A model generated the notes under the pieces. That model saw nothing but the letters and a program-made list of their open reading frames with translations, made no database searches and was not told where the DNA came from. Source: Misgurnus anguillicaudatus (taxonomy: Eukaryota > Chordata > Actinopteri > Cypriniformes > Cobitidae). Taken from it: a stretch of 64,000 bases of DNA. The stretch lies in contig NC_073340.2 in assembly GCF_027580225.2 (NCBI RefSeq), positions 21,522,001-21,586,000 on the forward strand, written 5' to 3'. Position numbers and translations under genes: made by a program. Of the stretch, positions 11,592 to 23,027 are shown piece by piece; the stretch's first letter is position 1; the number at the start of each line of letters is the position of its first letter.

Positions 11592-14500
11592 GTTAAAAAA
11601 TAAACAATGGTGTACCCCAAGGTTTAAAACTTTAAGATAATTTTAGACATTATTTAACTTCTACACACAATATAGAGCTTAATCTTTACATTTGCGGTCC
11701 TGTCCTGCAGTGTGACTCATGTTCACTAAAGACATTATACGTTTTCACATTATAAGTCTTTCCCAATTAGAAGAGAAGACAGAAGCAGAATGGGGACAGA
11801 GCCTGACAAATCATTATTTCATGAGACGTGGGACAGGGTTTGAGAGTGGGGTTGTGGTATTGGGGTCCGCTTGTCCTCAACTCTCCAGAATCAGCTTGTC
11901 TGAAGAGTGCATTTCCATGTAGATCCAGGCTATGGTTTCCCCCAGCACTTCACCGGCCTCCCTGCTCTGACTTAGCAGTCTTAATGTCGTCTCTGAGCCC
12001 GCCCCCAGTCTCAAGGCTTTTCGAGGAACACACAGTCAGATGCTAAACCTTGAGTAGGTTTGTCAGGCTAGGTTGTGAGCCCATATCAAGAGTTCCATGT
12101 CTCTTTCTTGATGTAGAGAATTCAGGCTCAATTCTGACCTTTATTTACAAGGGTTCATTTATCAGCTTGCATAGCATCAAGTACAGGCATTAATCATAGA
12201 GTGAGCCGGTGGTATAGCAGCACCACTTGTGGTAAATACTGTCAAGAATGTGTGCATCATTTGATTACAAGAAGCAAAAGCCTTAATCGAGAGCTAGGAA
12301 GACATTTGTATGTGGAAGTGAGGGGCTGAGCCAAACATTGAATACCTATTGGGATGGTATTCAATATTTAGCATTTATTTTGTATGTTACACCTAAGCAC
12401 AGCTCTAATCTGTCTGTGGTGAATTGAAAATGTATTACATTCCTTGTTGCTTTTCTCTTCATTGCTGTTTTTTGCCACTGGCGAACAAAAACAGACGATG
12501 TCGACCTAACCTTGAATCCGTTGGATCTAACATTTTGGCATACTGTGTTAAAATGTCATTGTGAATGCGGAGGTCTGTGTGTTCTGCCCATCTCGATCTC
12601 TGTGTATTAGTATGCGTGTTGTGTTTCCACCTGTGGAGTGGTTTATGAGTTCACCTTGATACGGTCCCAGCACAACAGACCATTATTGACTGAGCTGCGC
12701 ATGTTTAATGCATTTATAATGAAGCATGTGAATATTCGCTTAACTGTATATTTAGTGGTGAGATAGCAGTGACCGTCATTGGCTTTGCTTTGTTTCACAG
12801 CTGGAGGCTCTTTGTCCTATTGCCTTTAGAGTCACCATGTAAACATCTCATCTTTAATCATGATGTGCGTAGATTTAATGCTTTGCGCAACGTGACATCT
12901 GCTGCCACCGTAAATTGGCATTAACCCTTTAAGTCTCATACAGATTCACCATTGTTAGATTTATTCGCCAGTTTAGTGGTCAGCCATGTTTATTTGCAGA
13001 AAATTCCCAAACATAAGATACATTTAAAACCAGTCCAACAGTTCTGAGCGCTTAACAGTTCTCTGATGTTATTCAAAACATTTCCATAGCTTCATTAAGC
13101 ACAAATTCAATCCTGAATGAGTCAGTCAGTTCGGTCGCTATTCAGTCTCTGAGGCTTGCGTTTCTCCAAAACAACAAAAATGCTTGGCTCCATTTCCATT
13201 TTAAATTGAGAAGAGGTCCATACTCTCAAAAATGGTTAACTGTTTCAGAGCAGACTATTTTAGTTAAAACCTAGATCTCACAAAATAAATAGATAAATTG
13301 GTTTTTCAGGTTTTCTGGTAACATTTTAAACCCCGCTTTTCTTAATAAACATTATTTTACATTCTTCTAATGCTGTCTTCCTAGTATATAGATTGATTAT
13401 TATCAAATAAAACTTTTATGTCTAGGTGCTGAAGTGCAAAACATACATCAGTAGCCTATCTCCAGCAGTTTTAAAAAAAATAATAATAATAATAATGCAA
13501 AATACTGCCAAACATTCCAATTGTAAAGTTTTTTTCTTATGTAATGGACATTGGTAAATATTAATATAACTAATAAAATAAAATAATATTTACTTACAAA
13601 TAAAGTGTTAAATTGTCCCAAGATTAAAATCATGTGATGTGATAACTATATCACTATAAATTAAATAATATAAAGGGCTATACAGTTACCACTGCCAATA
13701 GTGGCCAATAAATTTGCCAAAACTGGTGCTCAGCATTGTTCATGATAAACTGCACTTTAAGTTTAGGCCCAAGAGTACAAAGCAATTTGAAAACACAGTC
13801 TGGCCTATTTATTACATTTTTAATAACGCAGATATTTCTATTTGGTTAAGAAATTACGTTCCACAACCCTGATGAACCATCTACATATATCAAAGTGGAT
13901 GTTTACCCTTAGATTGCCTCTTCTACACAGTATGCATGTGTTGGTGTGTGTGTGTGTTTTTGTGTGTATTGGTGAGAGCAATTGTATTGGAGAGCAAGGG
14001 CAAGTCGGGCTTTAGCATGACTGAGCAACAATAAGGCCTGAAGCCTCAGTTTCAGGTGCAAATAAAAAGGAAATTTCATTGCATTTACTTTACCCATTTA
14101 TAAGGCAGATTTCAGCTAAATGCATGAAAAACACATCCGGATGCACACAAAATCGGTGAGTCCTTCAACCTGTCATGTCGCCATTAGCATTACTAAACAA
14201 ATTATGCTCTGAACCTTGCTCACATGGATCAAAGTAAACTGAACAGTGCCATTAGGCAGCCTGTCCCAATAACAATATTGTTAAACGCTGGTTTATAGGC
14301 CACTGTTGCGGAAAATCTCACTTCAGACAGCTTATGTTTCTGTAAGTGGGCAGTCACAATTTATATTTGCAACAGCCTAGCCAGGCATGTTCAGGCCAGA
14401 CAGGCATTTTGAAATAATATAAGATTATCATAGTCGTATCTTTTGATGAGAGGGTTGCATTAATAGCTTTTATTATTAGAAAGCTTTGACAAAGACAGCT

Positions 14501-17099
14501 TTATTCAATATTTTACAGACTTTAAAATCAGACGGTATATGTCTTTTACGTTTGTGACAACGTTTTGTGGTATACCCGTGCGCATGCGCATATGAGCGTG
14601 TGCTGACAAATAGTGCAGATCAGAGTGGATTGGCTGGGAAAGCTAGCAGGGCAGATATAATTAAATTCAATGAATATTTTAAATACGGACTGATGAATAT
14701 GGTTGGTGGCTGTAGACAGCTGTCCAATATAAATCATTAATTTGGTGCTCAGGTAATGTCTTTATATCCGGCATAGCAAGTCACACTCAAGCATCATTCA
14801 GACGGCTCAACATCTGCTCTGTTGAAGAATATTAACACACTTCGTCTTTAATTAAATATGTATGAGGTATCTAAAATATGCTAGGCGGAAAATAACTGTC
14901 AATTTTGATATCCCCCTATAATTGACTTTAGTTTTAATATAACCACTTACCTGTAAATGAACAGTTCTTGTAATATGTATAATTTTTAGCAGCATATTTA
15001 ATTAAAGATTAATTAAAGGTTTATTGAAATTGATATTATGATTAATTGAAAATGTAATTAAATTAATTTATAAAGAGACTCGTAATAACAATTAAATGAT
15101 TACAATAATATTTAGAAATAATGCATATATGGGCTAATATCATATTCTAAAATTATATAATATGAAATAATAACAGCAATTTAAATATGTGCATAATAAT
15201 TATTTAAATAATAACAAATGAAATTAATTCAAAGGTTTTGTTATTTTGTACAGCTGATATATTGGTCAGCACGCAAAAGCAATGTCTGCAAATTATGCTT
15301 GAATGACTGAATCTCTCTCAGCCTCCTCCCCGTCCACAGAGCTGGAAACTCTGTGTAAATGGCGACTTGTTGCATAAAGGTGAATACAATTCATCTTTTC
15401 GCTTTATTCGTGATAACTTTATATTTAAAGATTTGGTTTTAATTATGTAATTTTGATTTAAAACTGTTTGTGAACGAACCCATTCTGATAAACTGCCTTA
15501 AGCAAATGGATTATTAAGACTTCTCCAGCGACAGAAATGCTAAAGTAATCGCAGATTAATTTTGTATCCTGTTATCTGTAACTTTAATGAGTGAGTTTGA
15601 CTGTTGGCCAATGAGGATTTAAAGTTTTAGTTTTCCACTAATCTAACGAAGTCTAATGTATCTGGCCGTCCCCTTGACCGTCCCATTGACTCTTATCAAT
15701 ACAAGGTCATCTGGTAAATTCAGATCACGTTCACTAAAACAGTTCGTATTATAGATTTGAACAGGTCAGTGTATTGAACAAAATAATTTGTTCCAATACG
15801 TATATTTTGACTTGAAAATTGTAAAATGTATTGCAAATCATTGTTTAATATAAGATTTAAATATTTATCTCACTGGCATGATGTCAATATAGGCTACACG
15901 ACTTAATTACACAATACATAGTTTGTTACTTATTTAAGACAGGCTGTTCTTTTTGTAAAATAAATTCCTGCCAGGTTTCTTGTGAAAAAATCTCCTCCTT
16001 GAACTGCTCGCTGTCATTATTTATGCGCGCAGTTCGTGTGTAAATAAAGGTTCATATTTGCGGTGAACACGCTATTCAAACAATTAACTAATCCTGTTGA
16101 ACAAAGCCGCCTCGTTACTTATCTACGGGAAGCAAGATTAGTGCTATTGTTTGCGGTTATTATTATGCCAACACCTGTAGCCGACATAAGATAATGTTTA
16201 AATCTTGCCTTGGAGCAATGCAGTTTATTCAAATAATTCATACCGCATATTATCTTCCGGCATTTTTTGTTAATACCCAATTAATAACAAATAATAAATC
16301 CGACGACATGATCGCCATTAACTGTACACATTAATCTTTAATCTTGGACAGTAGTGGTGTACCCACTGTAGAGAAAGCCATTAAGCGCTAAGCCCCAGGA
16401 TAAACAGACAATTAGGCCAAGTGAATTAACTTGTTTGTGGCATTAATTACACGGTTTGTGCAAACAAAGGGCCTTGTGAAAGAATGTTATTTCACTCAAG
16501 CCTAACAAGCCGATCTTGTTTCCTATTGACATTTTATCTTGCCTTTTAAAATGATAAGGAGGCAAATAACAGTAATAATAATAATTACACGGAATAAGCC
16601 TTGCCAATCGCGTGAGGAATTGTTAAAGTATAATTTTAACAATTGCATGTCGAATAAAGACATTCTTTGAGGTTTCAGTTTTTTTTCTTGTTATTACAAA
16701 CCGTGTAATTTTACCATGAACTATGTTCCTTGAAATTCATTTACTAGTATTTAAAATGTATTTTTTCTTTTAGTCGTAAATATCCAGTGCGGCAGCCTTT
16801 GCCATCGCAATGAAAAAAGAAATGGCAACTGTAATCTAATTAATCGTTCACCTGTTATAATAAGCATAATTGTCTTTCACCTCTTATATCTATTTAGGCT
16901 ATAAATATTTAGTAAATAACTAAACCAGCGTTTGTTAATGCATTTGTTAAATAGCTCGCAATCTTTAACACCCACGCAGGGTAGCATTATATTCGCTTTC
17001 AGCAATATTAAGTTCGCAGTAATAAAGCAATATGCTACCTATTAATCCTCCTACCGTCGAGTGAACTGGCGCACCATTCGCTTGCTTGAAAACATCCCG
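11592..17099. promoter_or_regulatory. Repeat-poor upstream region of six3 with candidate enhancers
   Basis: No gene is recognised over 5.5 kb. Visible transposons are far sparser than in the flanks, as is typical of developmental regulatory deserts. Blocks that look non-random are about 11790-12060, 12640-12930, 14165-14285, 15290-15380, 16000-16200 and 16330-16560. They are rich in homeodomain cores (ATTA/TAAT). Calling them enhancers of the adjacent SIX3-class gene is inference. Confidence 0.4.
16330..16560. promoter_or_regulatory. Candidate conserved enhancer, TAATTA-rich
   Basis: About 0.85-1.1 kb upstream of the six3 start codon. In a short span it contains CCATTAAGCGCTAAGC, ACAATTAGG, GTGAATTAAC and GCATTAATTACACGG, all homeodomain-type cores, plus a GCAAACAAAGGGCC motif of FOX/SOX type. 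SIX3 is known to act through TAAT-containing sites and to regulate itself in some vertebrates. Function here is inferred. Confidence 0.4.
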
Positions 17100-17391
17100 C
17101 AGTGAGCGGCCTGTTCTGATTGGAGCGACGATAAAGCCGTGCGCGTGAAGCGAGTGTGCAGTAGGGCAGTGCGCACTCTCTAATGACGGGCATGCTTGAC
17201 AGTGATTGGCAGGGCTGCCATGACAACCACAGCACGACACCAGGAAGACCAATAGAAAAGCGAAACAAGATGTTTCTGCGTTGCATTTGAAGTTGATTAA
17301 GGGTAGATATTACTCGTGCACTGATTCAAGCACAAACACCACGTTAGTTTTGCCGTCTTTCCCCATCCGTGTGTCTCTCTGCAGCGACTCC
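17100..17391 (+). promoter_or_regulatory. six3 promoter / 5'UTR with three CCAAT boxes
   Basis: GC rises relative to upstream. There are two inverted CCAAT boxes (GATTGG at 17118-17123 and 17204-17209) and one direct CCAAT (17249-17253) within about 140 bp. No convincing TATA box is seen. The transcription start is not defined but probably lies in or just downstream of this cluster. The reading frame upstream of the start codon is open to 17281, but translation from there is unlikely because MVFRSP is the family N-terminus. Confidence 0.5.
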
Positions 17392-19076
17392 ATGGTTTTC
17401 CGATCCCCTTTAGAGCTTTATCCCTCGCATCTTTTTTTGCCCAATTTCGCGGATCGCCCTCTGCTTCTGGCGGGCAGCATTCCCAGAGCGAGGTCTCCGG
17501 AGGACTTACCGATGTTTCAGCTACCCACCCTAAACTTCTCGGCGGAACAGGTGGCCAGCGTGTGCGAGACGCTGGAAGAAACCGGGGACATCGAGAGACT
17601 TGGACGTTTTCTTTGGTCTTTACCCGTGGCACCCGGAGCTTGCGATGCCATCAACAAGCACGAGTCCATCCAACGAGCCAGAGCGGTGGTCGCTTATCAC
17701 ACAGGAAGTTTTCGTGAATTATATCACATCCTGGAAACCCACAAGTTTACCAAAGACTCACATGGGAAGCTCCAAGCGATGTGGCTGGAAGCGCACTACC
17801 AAGAGGCCGAGAAGCTGCGCGGTCGCCCTCTCGGGCCCGTTGATAAATACCGCGTCCGCAAGAAGTTCCCCTTGCCACGGACCATTTGGGATGGCGAACA
17901 GAAGACCCACTGTTTCAAGGAACGAACTCGCGGCTTGTTGAGGGAGTGGTACCTACAGGATCCGTACCCCAATCCAAGCAAGAAAAGGGAATTGGCACAA
18001 GCCACTGGACTGACTCCCACTCAAGTGGGCAATTGGTTTAAAAATCGAAGGCAAAGAGACAGAGCAGCAGCTGCAAAAAACAGGTTAGTTTAATGATTTT
18101 AACTGAAACTGAGGGTGTATATATGTGTAAATACTACTAGTAAAAAATACGAAAAATTATAAACGACTTTAAAGAACAAATACTGGCATTGAATCACTAA
18201 ATATGGTTAAATTCGATTTTTGAAAATAATGTTTATATTATCATTTTATTTATTCCAGAAAAATAAATCAGTTTAGGTTTTTGTAGCTAAACTATTTATT
18301 ATTTCCTGTGATTAAAATTTTAAATCTTTAGAAAAAGTCAATTCTATTATTAACTTTGTAGTGTTTAGTTTGCTGTCAAATATACAAATTTAGCAAAACA
18401 TATTCAGCATCAAAAAACTTTTTCTGGATGTTTATTTGTCCATTAGTTTGTCACTTTAATATTATAATTTATTTTAGAAACAATGCCATTTTTACCTTAT
18501 TTTGAAATACATTTCTGAGAAGCAATGTGCGATATTATACTGAAATAAAATAAAATTGGACAGAGGACATACACATAGTACCGCATAGTTATCTTCAAAT
18601 CCAAAATAAATTAACCAAATTTAAACAAAATTAACGGTATAAAATATTAATAATCTATAGCTCAGGAGAACAGTTCTGCTTTTAAAACAAAATTAAACTA
18701 AGTCCCTTTTGCCTTTTTTAATGCGGTCTTCTCTCCTTATTTGAGCAAATTCAGTAGTAGAAACAGTACAATATACATATATGATCTTTGTGACCCTTCG
18801 TTTAATGAGTAAATGTATGTGATGTAGCTATATTTTAATACTGTATAGAAAAAATATATTTTAACCTAAACATTTCTCTATTTTAGGCTTCAGCATCACG
18901 GACTGGGTCAGAGCGGCCTGCGCTCCGTGTCAGAATCCGGGTGCACACCGCACAGCTCGGCTGAATCCCCGTGCGCCGCAGCCAGCCCAACTACCAGTGT
19001 CTCCAGTATGAATGAACGAGGCGATGTCGGTACCATTCTCTCAGTTACAGACAGTGATTCTGATTTCGACGTATGA
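17392..19076 (+). CDS. six3: SIX3-class homeobox transcription factor (two exons)
   Basis: Exon 1 is 17392-18083 and exon 2 is 18887-19076. The 803-bp intron is GT-AG (CAG|GTTAGT ... TTTTAG|G), splitting an Arg codon. The product is 293 aa. Residues 1-40 carry the SIX3-specific N-terminus [13 protein letters not shown] and [13 protein letters not shown]. The SIX domain follows from [10 protein letters not shown] (residue 41), including the eh1-like Groucho-binding stretch [11 protein letters not shown]. The homeodomain is at about 168-227 with WFKNRR at 215-220 (Lys at homeodomain position 50). The C-terminus has SIX3-like ASPTTSVSS and ends DSDSDFDV where human has SSDSECDV. SIX6 lacks this N-terminus, so SIX3 is preferred. 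In the family it represses Wnt and other targets in anterior brain and eye. Convergent with six2. Several normally conserved SIX-domain positions differ ([17 protein letters not shown]), so it may be the faster-evolving teleost duplicate. The a/b letter is not assigned. Confidence 0.93.
18084..18886 (+). other. six3 intron 1
   Basis: AT-rich intron with GTTAGT donor and a pyrimidine-containing acceptor ending TTTTAG. It lies at the position conserved in SIX3/SIX6 genes, just after the homeodomain (within the Arg codon of AAAKNR). I see no nested gene or clear repeat in it. Confidence 0.85.
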
Positions 19077-19740
19077 TACACCGTCAGACAAAAATGAACA
19101 TTTTGCCCAGAGATAAATGAACTTGTGAAAAAAATGGGCAACAAGAGGCCGGCCATTTTGCCACATTATGTCCAACAAAAGGAGAAAAGCATGCTGTTTT
19201 TCCAGCGCTTCTATACGGACTGACGCCCTTTCATTTCCAATGCCTACACGACCATTTTGCATGTTCGTTTGTGAATATATTACATTTTTATTAGGCATTT
19301 ATGAAGTGGATTCTGAGAGAGTATAACTCCTTGACGTTTCCAATTAATTCAGTGAACCTGGAGAGGCATATTTGTTATTTTGTGTTTATCAGACAATCAA
19401 AAGCACCTTTATTCCCCCCGTCGTTTACTTGACAGCAGATGTTCATACTAATTTTATCTCGAGATTTATATTGAATTGTCCATGTCTGATCTGAAGTTTT
19501 CCTTAAATCTAGGCTTGTCTAGATATGCTTGTATTATATCGCAATTAAGCCAATCTCTTTCCTACAAATTTCTTTATGTTGTGTCCATAAATTGTGTGTA
19601 ATTGTCTGTTAAGTGCTTGGAGATTTTAAATGTCTATTCATTCTGCTCGTTTTTATACTGTAAATGGGTTATTGGCGCTGAAAACACAGTGTTATGGGTC
19701 ACTTTTATGCAAATAAATATAATTTAATATAATGACTATC
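19077..19740 (+). other. six3 3'UTR with candidate poly(A) signal
   Basis: An AATAAA hexamer at 19712-19717 is a plausible poly(A) signal, giving a 3'UTR of about 650 nt. The assignment is by motif and distance only. Confidence 0.5.
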
Positions 19741-20319
19741 AGTGTATTATTTGGTTATTAAGTGAGTTAACACTGTGACGGGTTCTGTTAAGAAAATACA
19801 GAAAATTACGTACAGTTTTACTTTCCGTCTGTGTCATTTTTCTTTAGCTTTCATTTGAGTTCTTCAGGAGTCTGTAACTAGTCCTCTTATTTTTCTCTCT
19901 GAATATTACCTTAGTGGAAAGGCGGAGACTGCATGAAATTATTCGATAGTAAAGAATACATAAAATCTAATTATAGAAAATGGATTATAGTTTTAGTCCT
20001 GTCAGTTAAATATTTTATTTGCCCAAATTGCTTGTCATATCCTTTTTTTTACTCTTTACTTTAAACAGAGAAATTTGAATTTGCAATTAAGTTTTTGCAA
20101 AACAACGGGACGCCCTACAAAAAAAAAAATTTTTTGTAGCACTAGATTTTGTTTTATGAAGCCTTCAGTTAGACATCCAACCAAAAGGTAGTATTAAAAA
20201 TAATATCAATGAAAAAAATATTAATGAATAAATAAATAACAAAGGGAAATTGGAAAACTAAGAATCACATTTTTTTTAGAAACACGAAGAATAGCCTAAT
20301 AATTTTGTTTATCTATATC

Positions 20320-20322
<3 letters not shown>

Positions 20323-20373
<51 letters not shown>
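20323..20373. repeat. (AT)n microsatellite
   Basis: An uninterrupted run of alternating A and T of about 50 bases, preceded by imperfect TATC/TATG units. Likely polymorphic in length. Confidence 0.95.
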
Positions 20374-20377
<4 letters not shown>

Positions 20378-20564
20378 CAAATATAAAACCTTTTTTTACA
20401 GCACCAGAAAAAAAACTTACAACAAATAATCAAACACACACATTAAACACAAAAATAAATGTATACAAACTGTGAAATAAACACTGAAATAAACACTAAG
20501 ATACCGAAAATATAATACATTTTATTCCAAATTGAGTCTCAATTGAGCAGGTTACATATTTTTT

Positions 20565-20700
20565 GTGCACCTGCATAAGCACCCGCCGCGCGTATTACAA
20601 GTTAACTAATGCCGCGCTGTTAATTTCACATTGTTTAATTAACGCATTTTTCCAGCCTTCAAACATTTATCTATTTAATAATGCAATGACCTAATATCAA
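20565..20700. promoter_or_regulatory. Candidate conserved non-coding element
   Basis: A non-repetitive block in AT-rich surroundings with GCACCCGCCGCGCGTATTAC, GTTAACTAATG and TTTAATTAACGC, i.e. several homeodomain cores. It lies 1.5 kb downstream of six3. Conservation is inferred from texture only. Confidence 0.3.
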
Positions 20701-21679
20701 TATATTTTCTTTCTCTTACCCAACATAAGTGACATGGGAATGGTTTGTTTTGAGTTTTTCTATTAACATTCCATACGAGAGAGAGAGTGTGTGTGGAGTT
20801 ACTGTGAGAGGATTTCTTTTCCCTCTTCTCCCTTTTGATTTGACTAAGCACAACTTTTTATTCGTGTTTATTCATGCGGCAGATCCCCTTGACCTGGATT
20901 CATTGTGCTATTTGGAGCCGCGCAATAAAACAGCGCACCTCACCTTGTGTTTGTACAATGGCGTGCAACTAGATAACCAGTTTAAGGCAAAGTTACAAAT
21001 GAGTATAAACTTAAACCAACAAGTGTTTGGATATGTCAATGCAATCCAAAGACCTATAAGGCCAATATGGCTTACTGTATGTCGCTGCTGGGGTGCATAC
21101 TGGCTAGCTCGCCATGTTGTCAATTGTTACAGCTTAGTCTGATCTACCATTCTCACGATCTCGCAAAATGTTTTCGATTTAATACAAATAAGTTGAGCGA
21201 ACTTCTGTCCCAATCTTTGAACTTCAGTTCAGTTGACAGATGGGATCATGGTCTACAGTAGCTGGTCGGCTTCGGGACAATTTGATTGCAGTATTAGACT
21301 TTGGAAGCATTGAATTACATTATAATCACTTAAATTAAGTGATTTAATTAATAAATTAAGAATAACTTATTTATTTATTGCTTATTTTAATTTTAGCCTT
21401 AATAAAAGTAACACAGTGTTTCCTGACGTCACTGTTACATGCACACGTGCTATATTACACGCTTACGCGGCTGACATTCTTTCTTTACACATTCATTTTT
21501 ATATTTACATTTTCCTGCATTTAGACAGCGACAGGGCATTTACGTGTGCTATTCATTTTCTAAGCGAGTAGCTGTCTTTTTTTTTAGTAAATTGTAAATT
21601 ATAAAGTTGACTATTATTCTTAGTTAATCGTAAATTGTTGTAATATGCGTATGACTTGCAGATGTAAACTTAAACCAGG

Positions 21680-21812
21680 CTTGATGACGTGTGCAGCCTG
21701 CACACGCGACCCCCGGAGGCTGCAGCCTTGCGCGTGCGTGCCTTTCCGGGGTCGAACCCATGACATTTCCGACATTTGCATTGCAATGCGTTACCAATTG
21801 AGCTACAAAAAT
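21680..21812 (-). repeat. tRNA-derived SINE (minus strand)
   Basis: Read on the - strand, it shows an A-box-like TAGCTCAATTGGTAACGCA and a B box GGGTTCGACCCC at tRNA-like spacing, followed by a GC-rich non-tRNA body. The cloverleaf is not intact enough for a functional tRNA. The 5' end is on the right (about 21812). Confidence 0.7.
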
Positions 21813-21974
21813 ATTCAAGCAATTAAAACAGTTAAATAACACAAATAAGACCACATCACTGTAAACTGACAATGAAACATTAAGGGCAACATTTACTATA
21901 TGTGCAAATCAAAAGAGATGTCAAAAATTGTTTGAAAGGAACACTGCCCATTTTTATCTTATTCATGTGCTTGT

Positions 21975-21989
21975 GTCGCCATCATGTGG
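21975..21989 (-). promoter_or_regulatory. Candidate CTCF site, minus orientation
   Basis: On the - strand the sequence reads CCACATGATGGCGAC, close to the CTCF core CCACNAGRTGGC with one core mismatch (T for A). It lies between six3 and six2, where a CTCF-bound boundary is known in vertebrate Six clusters. Motif-only evidence. Confidence 0.4.
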
Positions 21990-22799
21990 CCAATATTAGA
22001 TACGACAATCTGAGTGAAACTTCTGTTAATCCATGAATTTGTTGTTTGGTTCCTTAAAAAGCGTATCACCGAGCATTTGAAAAAGCTGTCATAAATAGGC
22101 CACGAAAAACACTAACCATATTGGTATTAAAATTTGTTTTGCGTAACGTTTTAAATACTTGAGTTTCTTACCTTGATATGAAATATTTCATGTTAGTTTC
22201 TTAAATATTCACCCTAATTACCAACATAAATATGTACAAGGTTAAGTTTTCAAGTAGGCTATGTGTTTACTATAAGCTATAGTGCATTATGGATGGGCTT
22301 TCATCAATTAAAAGCTTTGTAGATGCTACCTCCTAAAAGGATGATGGGGCAGTGTAACACAATTGGAAAGGTAAAACCTATTAAAGAAAAAATGGCAGAC
22401 AGTTGTTAATGTTTTCCCCTCTTCTGAATTTTACTCTATTATACGCTAATCATGCTTACACTGTTTTTGTACCAAATCTATGTTCGCCCAGATAAGTCAT
22501 TCTAGGTCTAATTATTAAGATTTAATTAATGTAACTTTCCCTTTAAATTATTATATTAATATTTTGTATATATAATATTATGCAGTTTTGATAAAATTGT
22601 ATTATTGATTAAAATAAATTAAAAGTTTGTTATTAATGTCACAAGTAAAAGCTGTTGGTCTTGCATGTGAACAAAAGCAAATACCTTTACTTAATAGAAG
22701 TTTAATCATTTATTTACATAAAAGTTAAAGCTGCATGTATGGCAAAGAATCGTAAATGTATTAGGTTTGAGCAAGTCATAACATGTATTTAATGGGAAG

Positions 22800-22995
22800 T
22801 AGACTCAGGGGGTTATTTTAACACATGGTTGGGTAAATTATGGACAAAACCAATTTATAACACCACTTGGTTATAACTAAACTTATGTTGGGTTGTTTCA
22901 GCCCAAATACTGAAACATTATTATGTAACAACAACCCACCATTCGTGTATTTTAGTTTGGTCCAATTTTTACCTCAACCAGGGGTATTTTTCAGC
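22800..22995. repeat. Degraded MITE with GGGTTGTTT/AACAACCC arms
   Basis: Arms TTGGGTAAATTATGGAC and GTTGGGTTGTTTCAGCCC, with inverted AACAACCCACC and TTTGGTCCAATTTTTACC, resemble the family at 50178-51530 and 56640-56720. The ends are eroded. Confidence 0.5.
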
Positions 22996-23013
22996 GTGTA
23001 CTCCTTAACATCA

Positions 23014-23027
23014 TCAGTAGGAGGCAC
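23014..23027 (+). promoter_or_regulatory. Candidate CTCF site, plus orientation
   Basis: TCAGTAGGAGGCAC matches 12 of 14 positions of the CTCF-type core CCAGTAGGGGGCAC. It points toward six2, whereas the site at 21975-21989 points toward six3, so the two are divergent. Motif-only evidence. Confidence 0.4.

Noticed and set aside
17281..17391. Longer N-terminus for six3 beginning at 17281
   Set aside because: The extra 37 residues have no family match, the codon at 17281 is TTG, and the ATG at 17392 gives the SIX3-typical MVFRSP start.
21680..21812. Functional tRNA gene on the minus strand
   Set aside because: Good A and B boxes, but the acceptor stem does not pair and a GC-rich SINE body follows.
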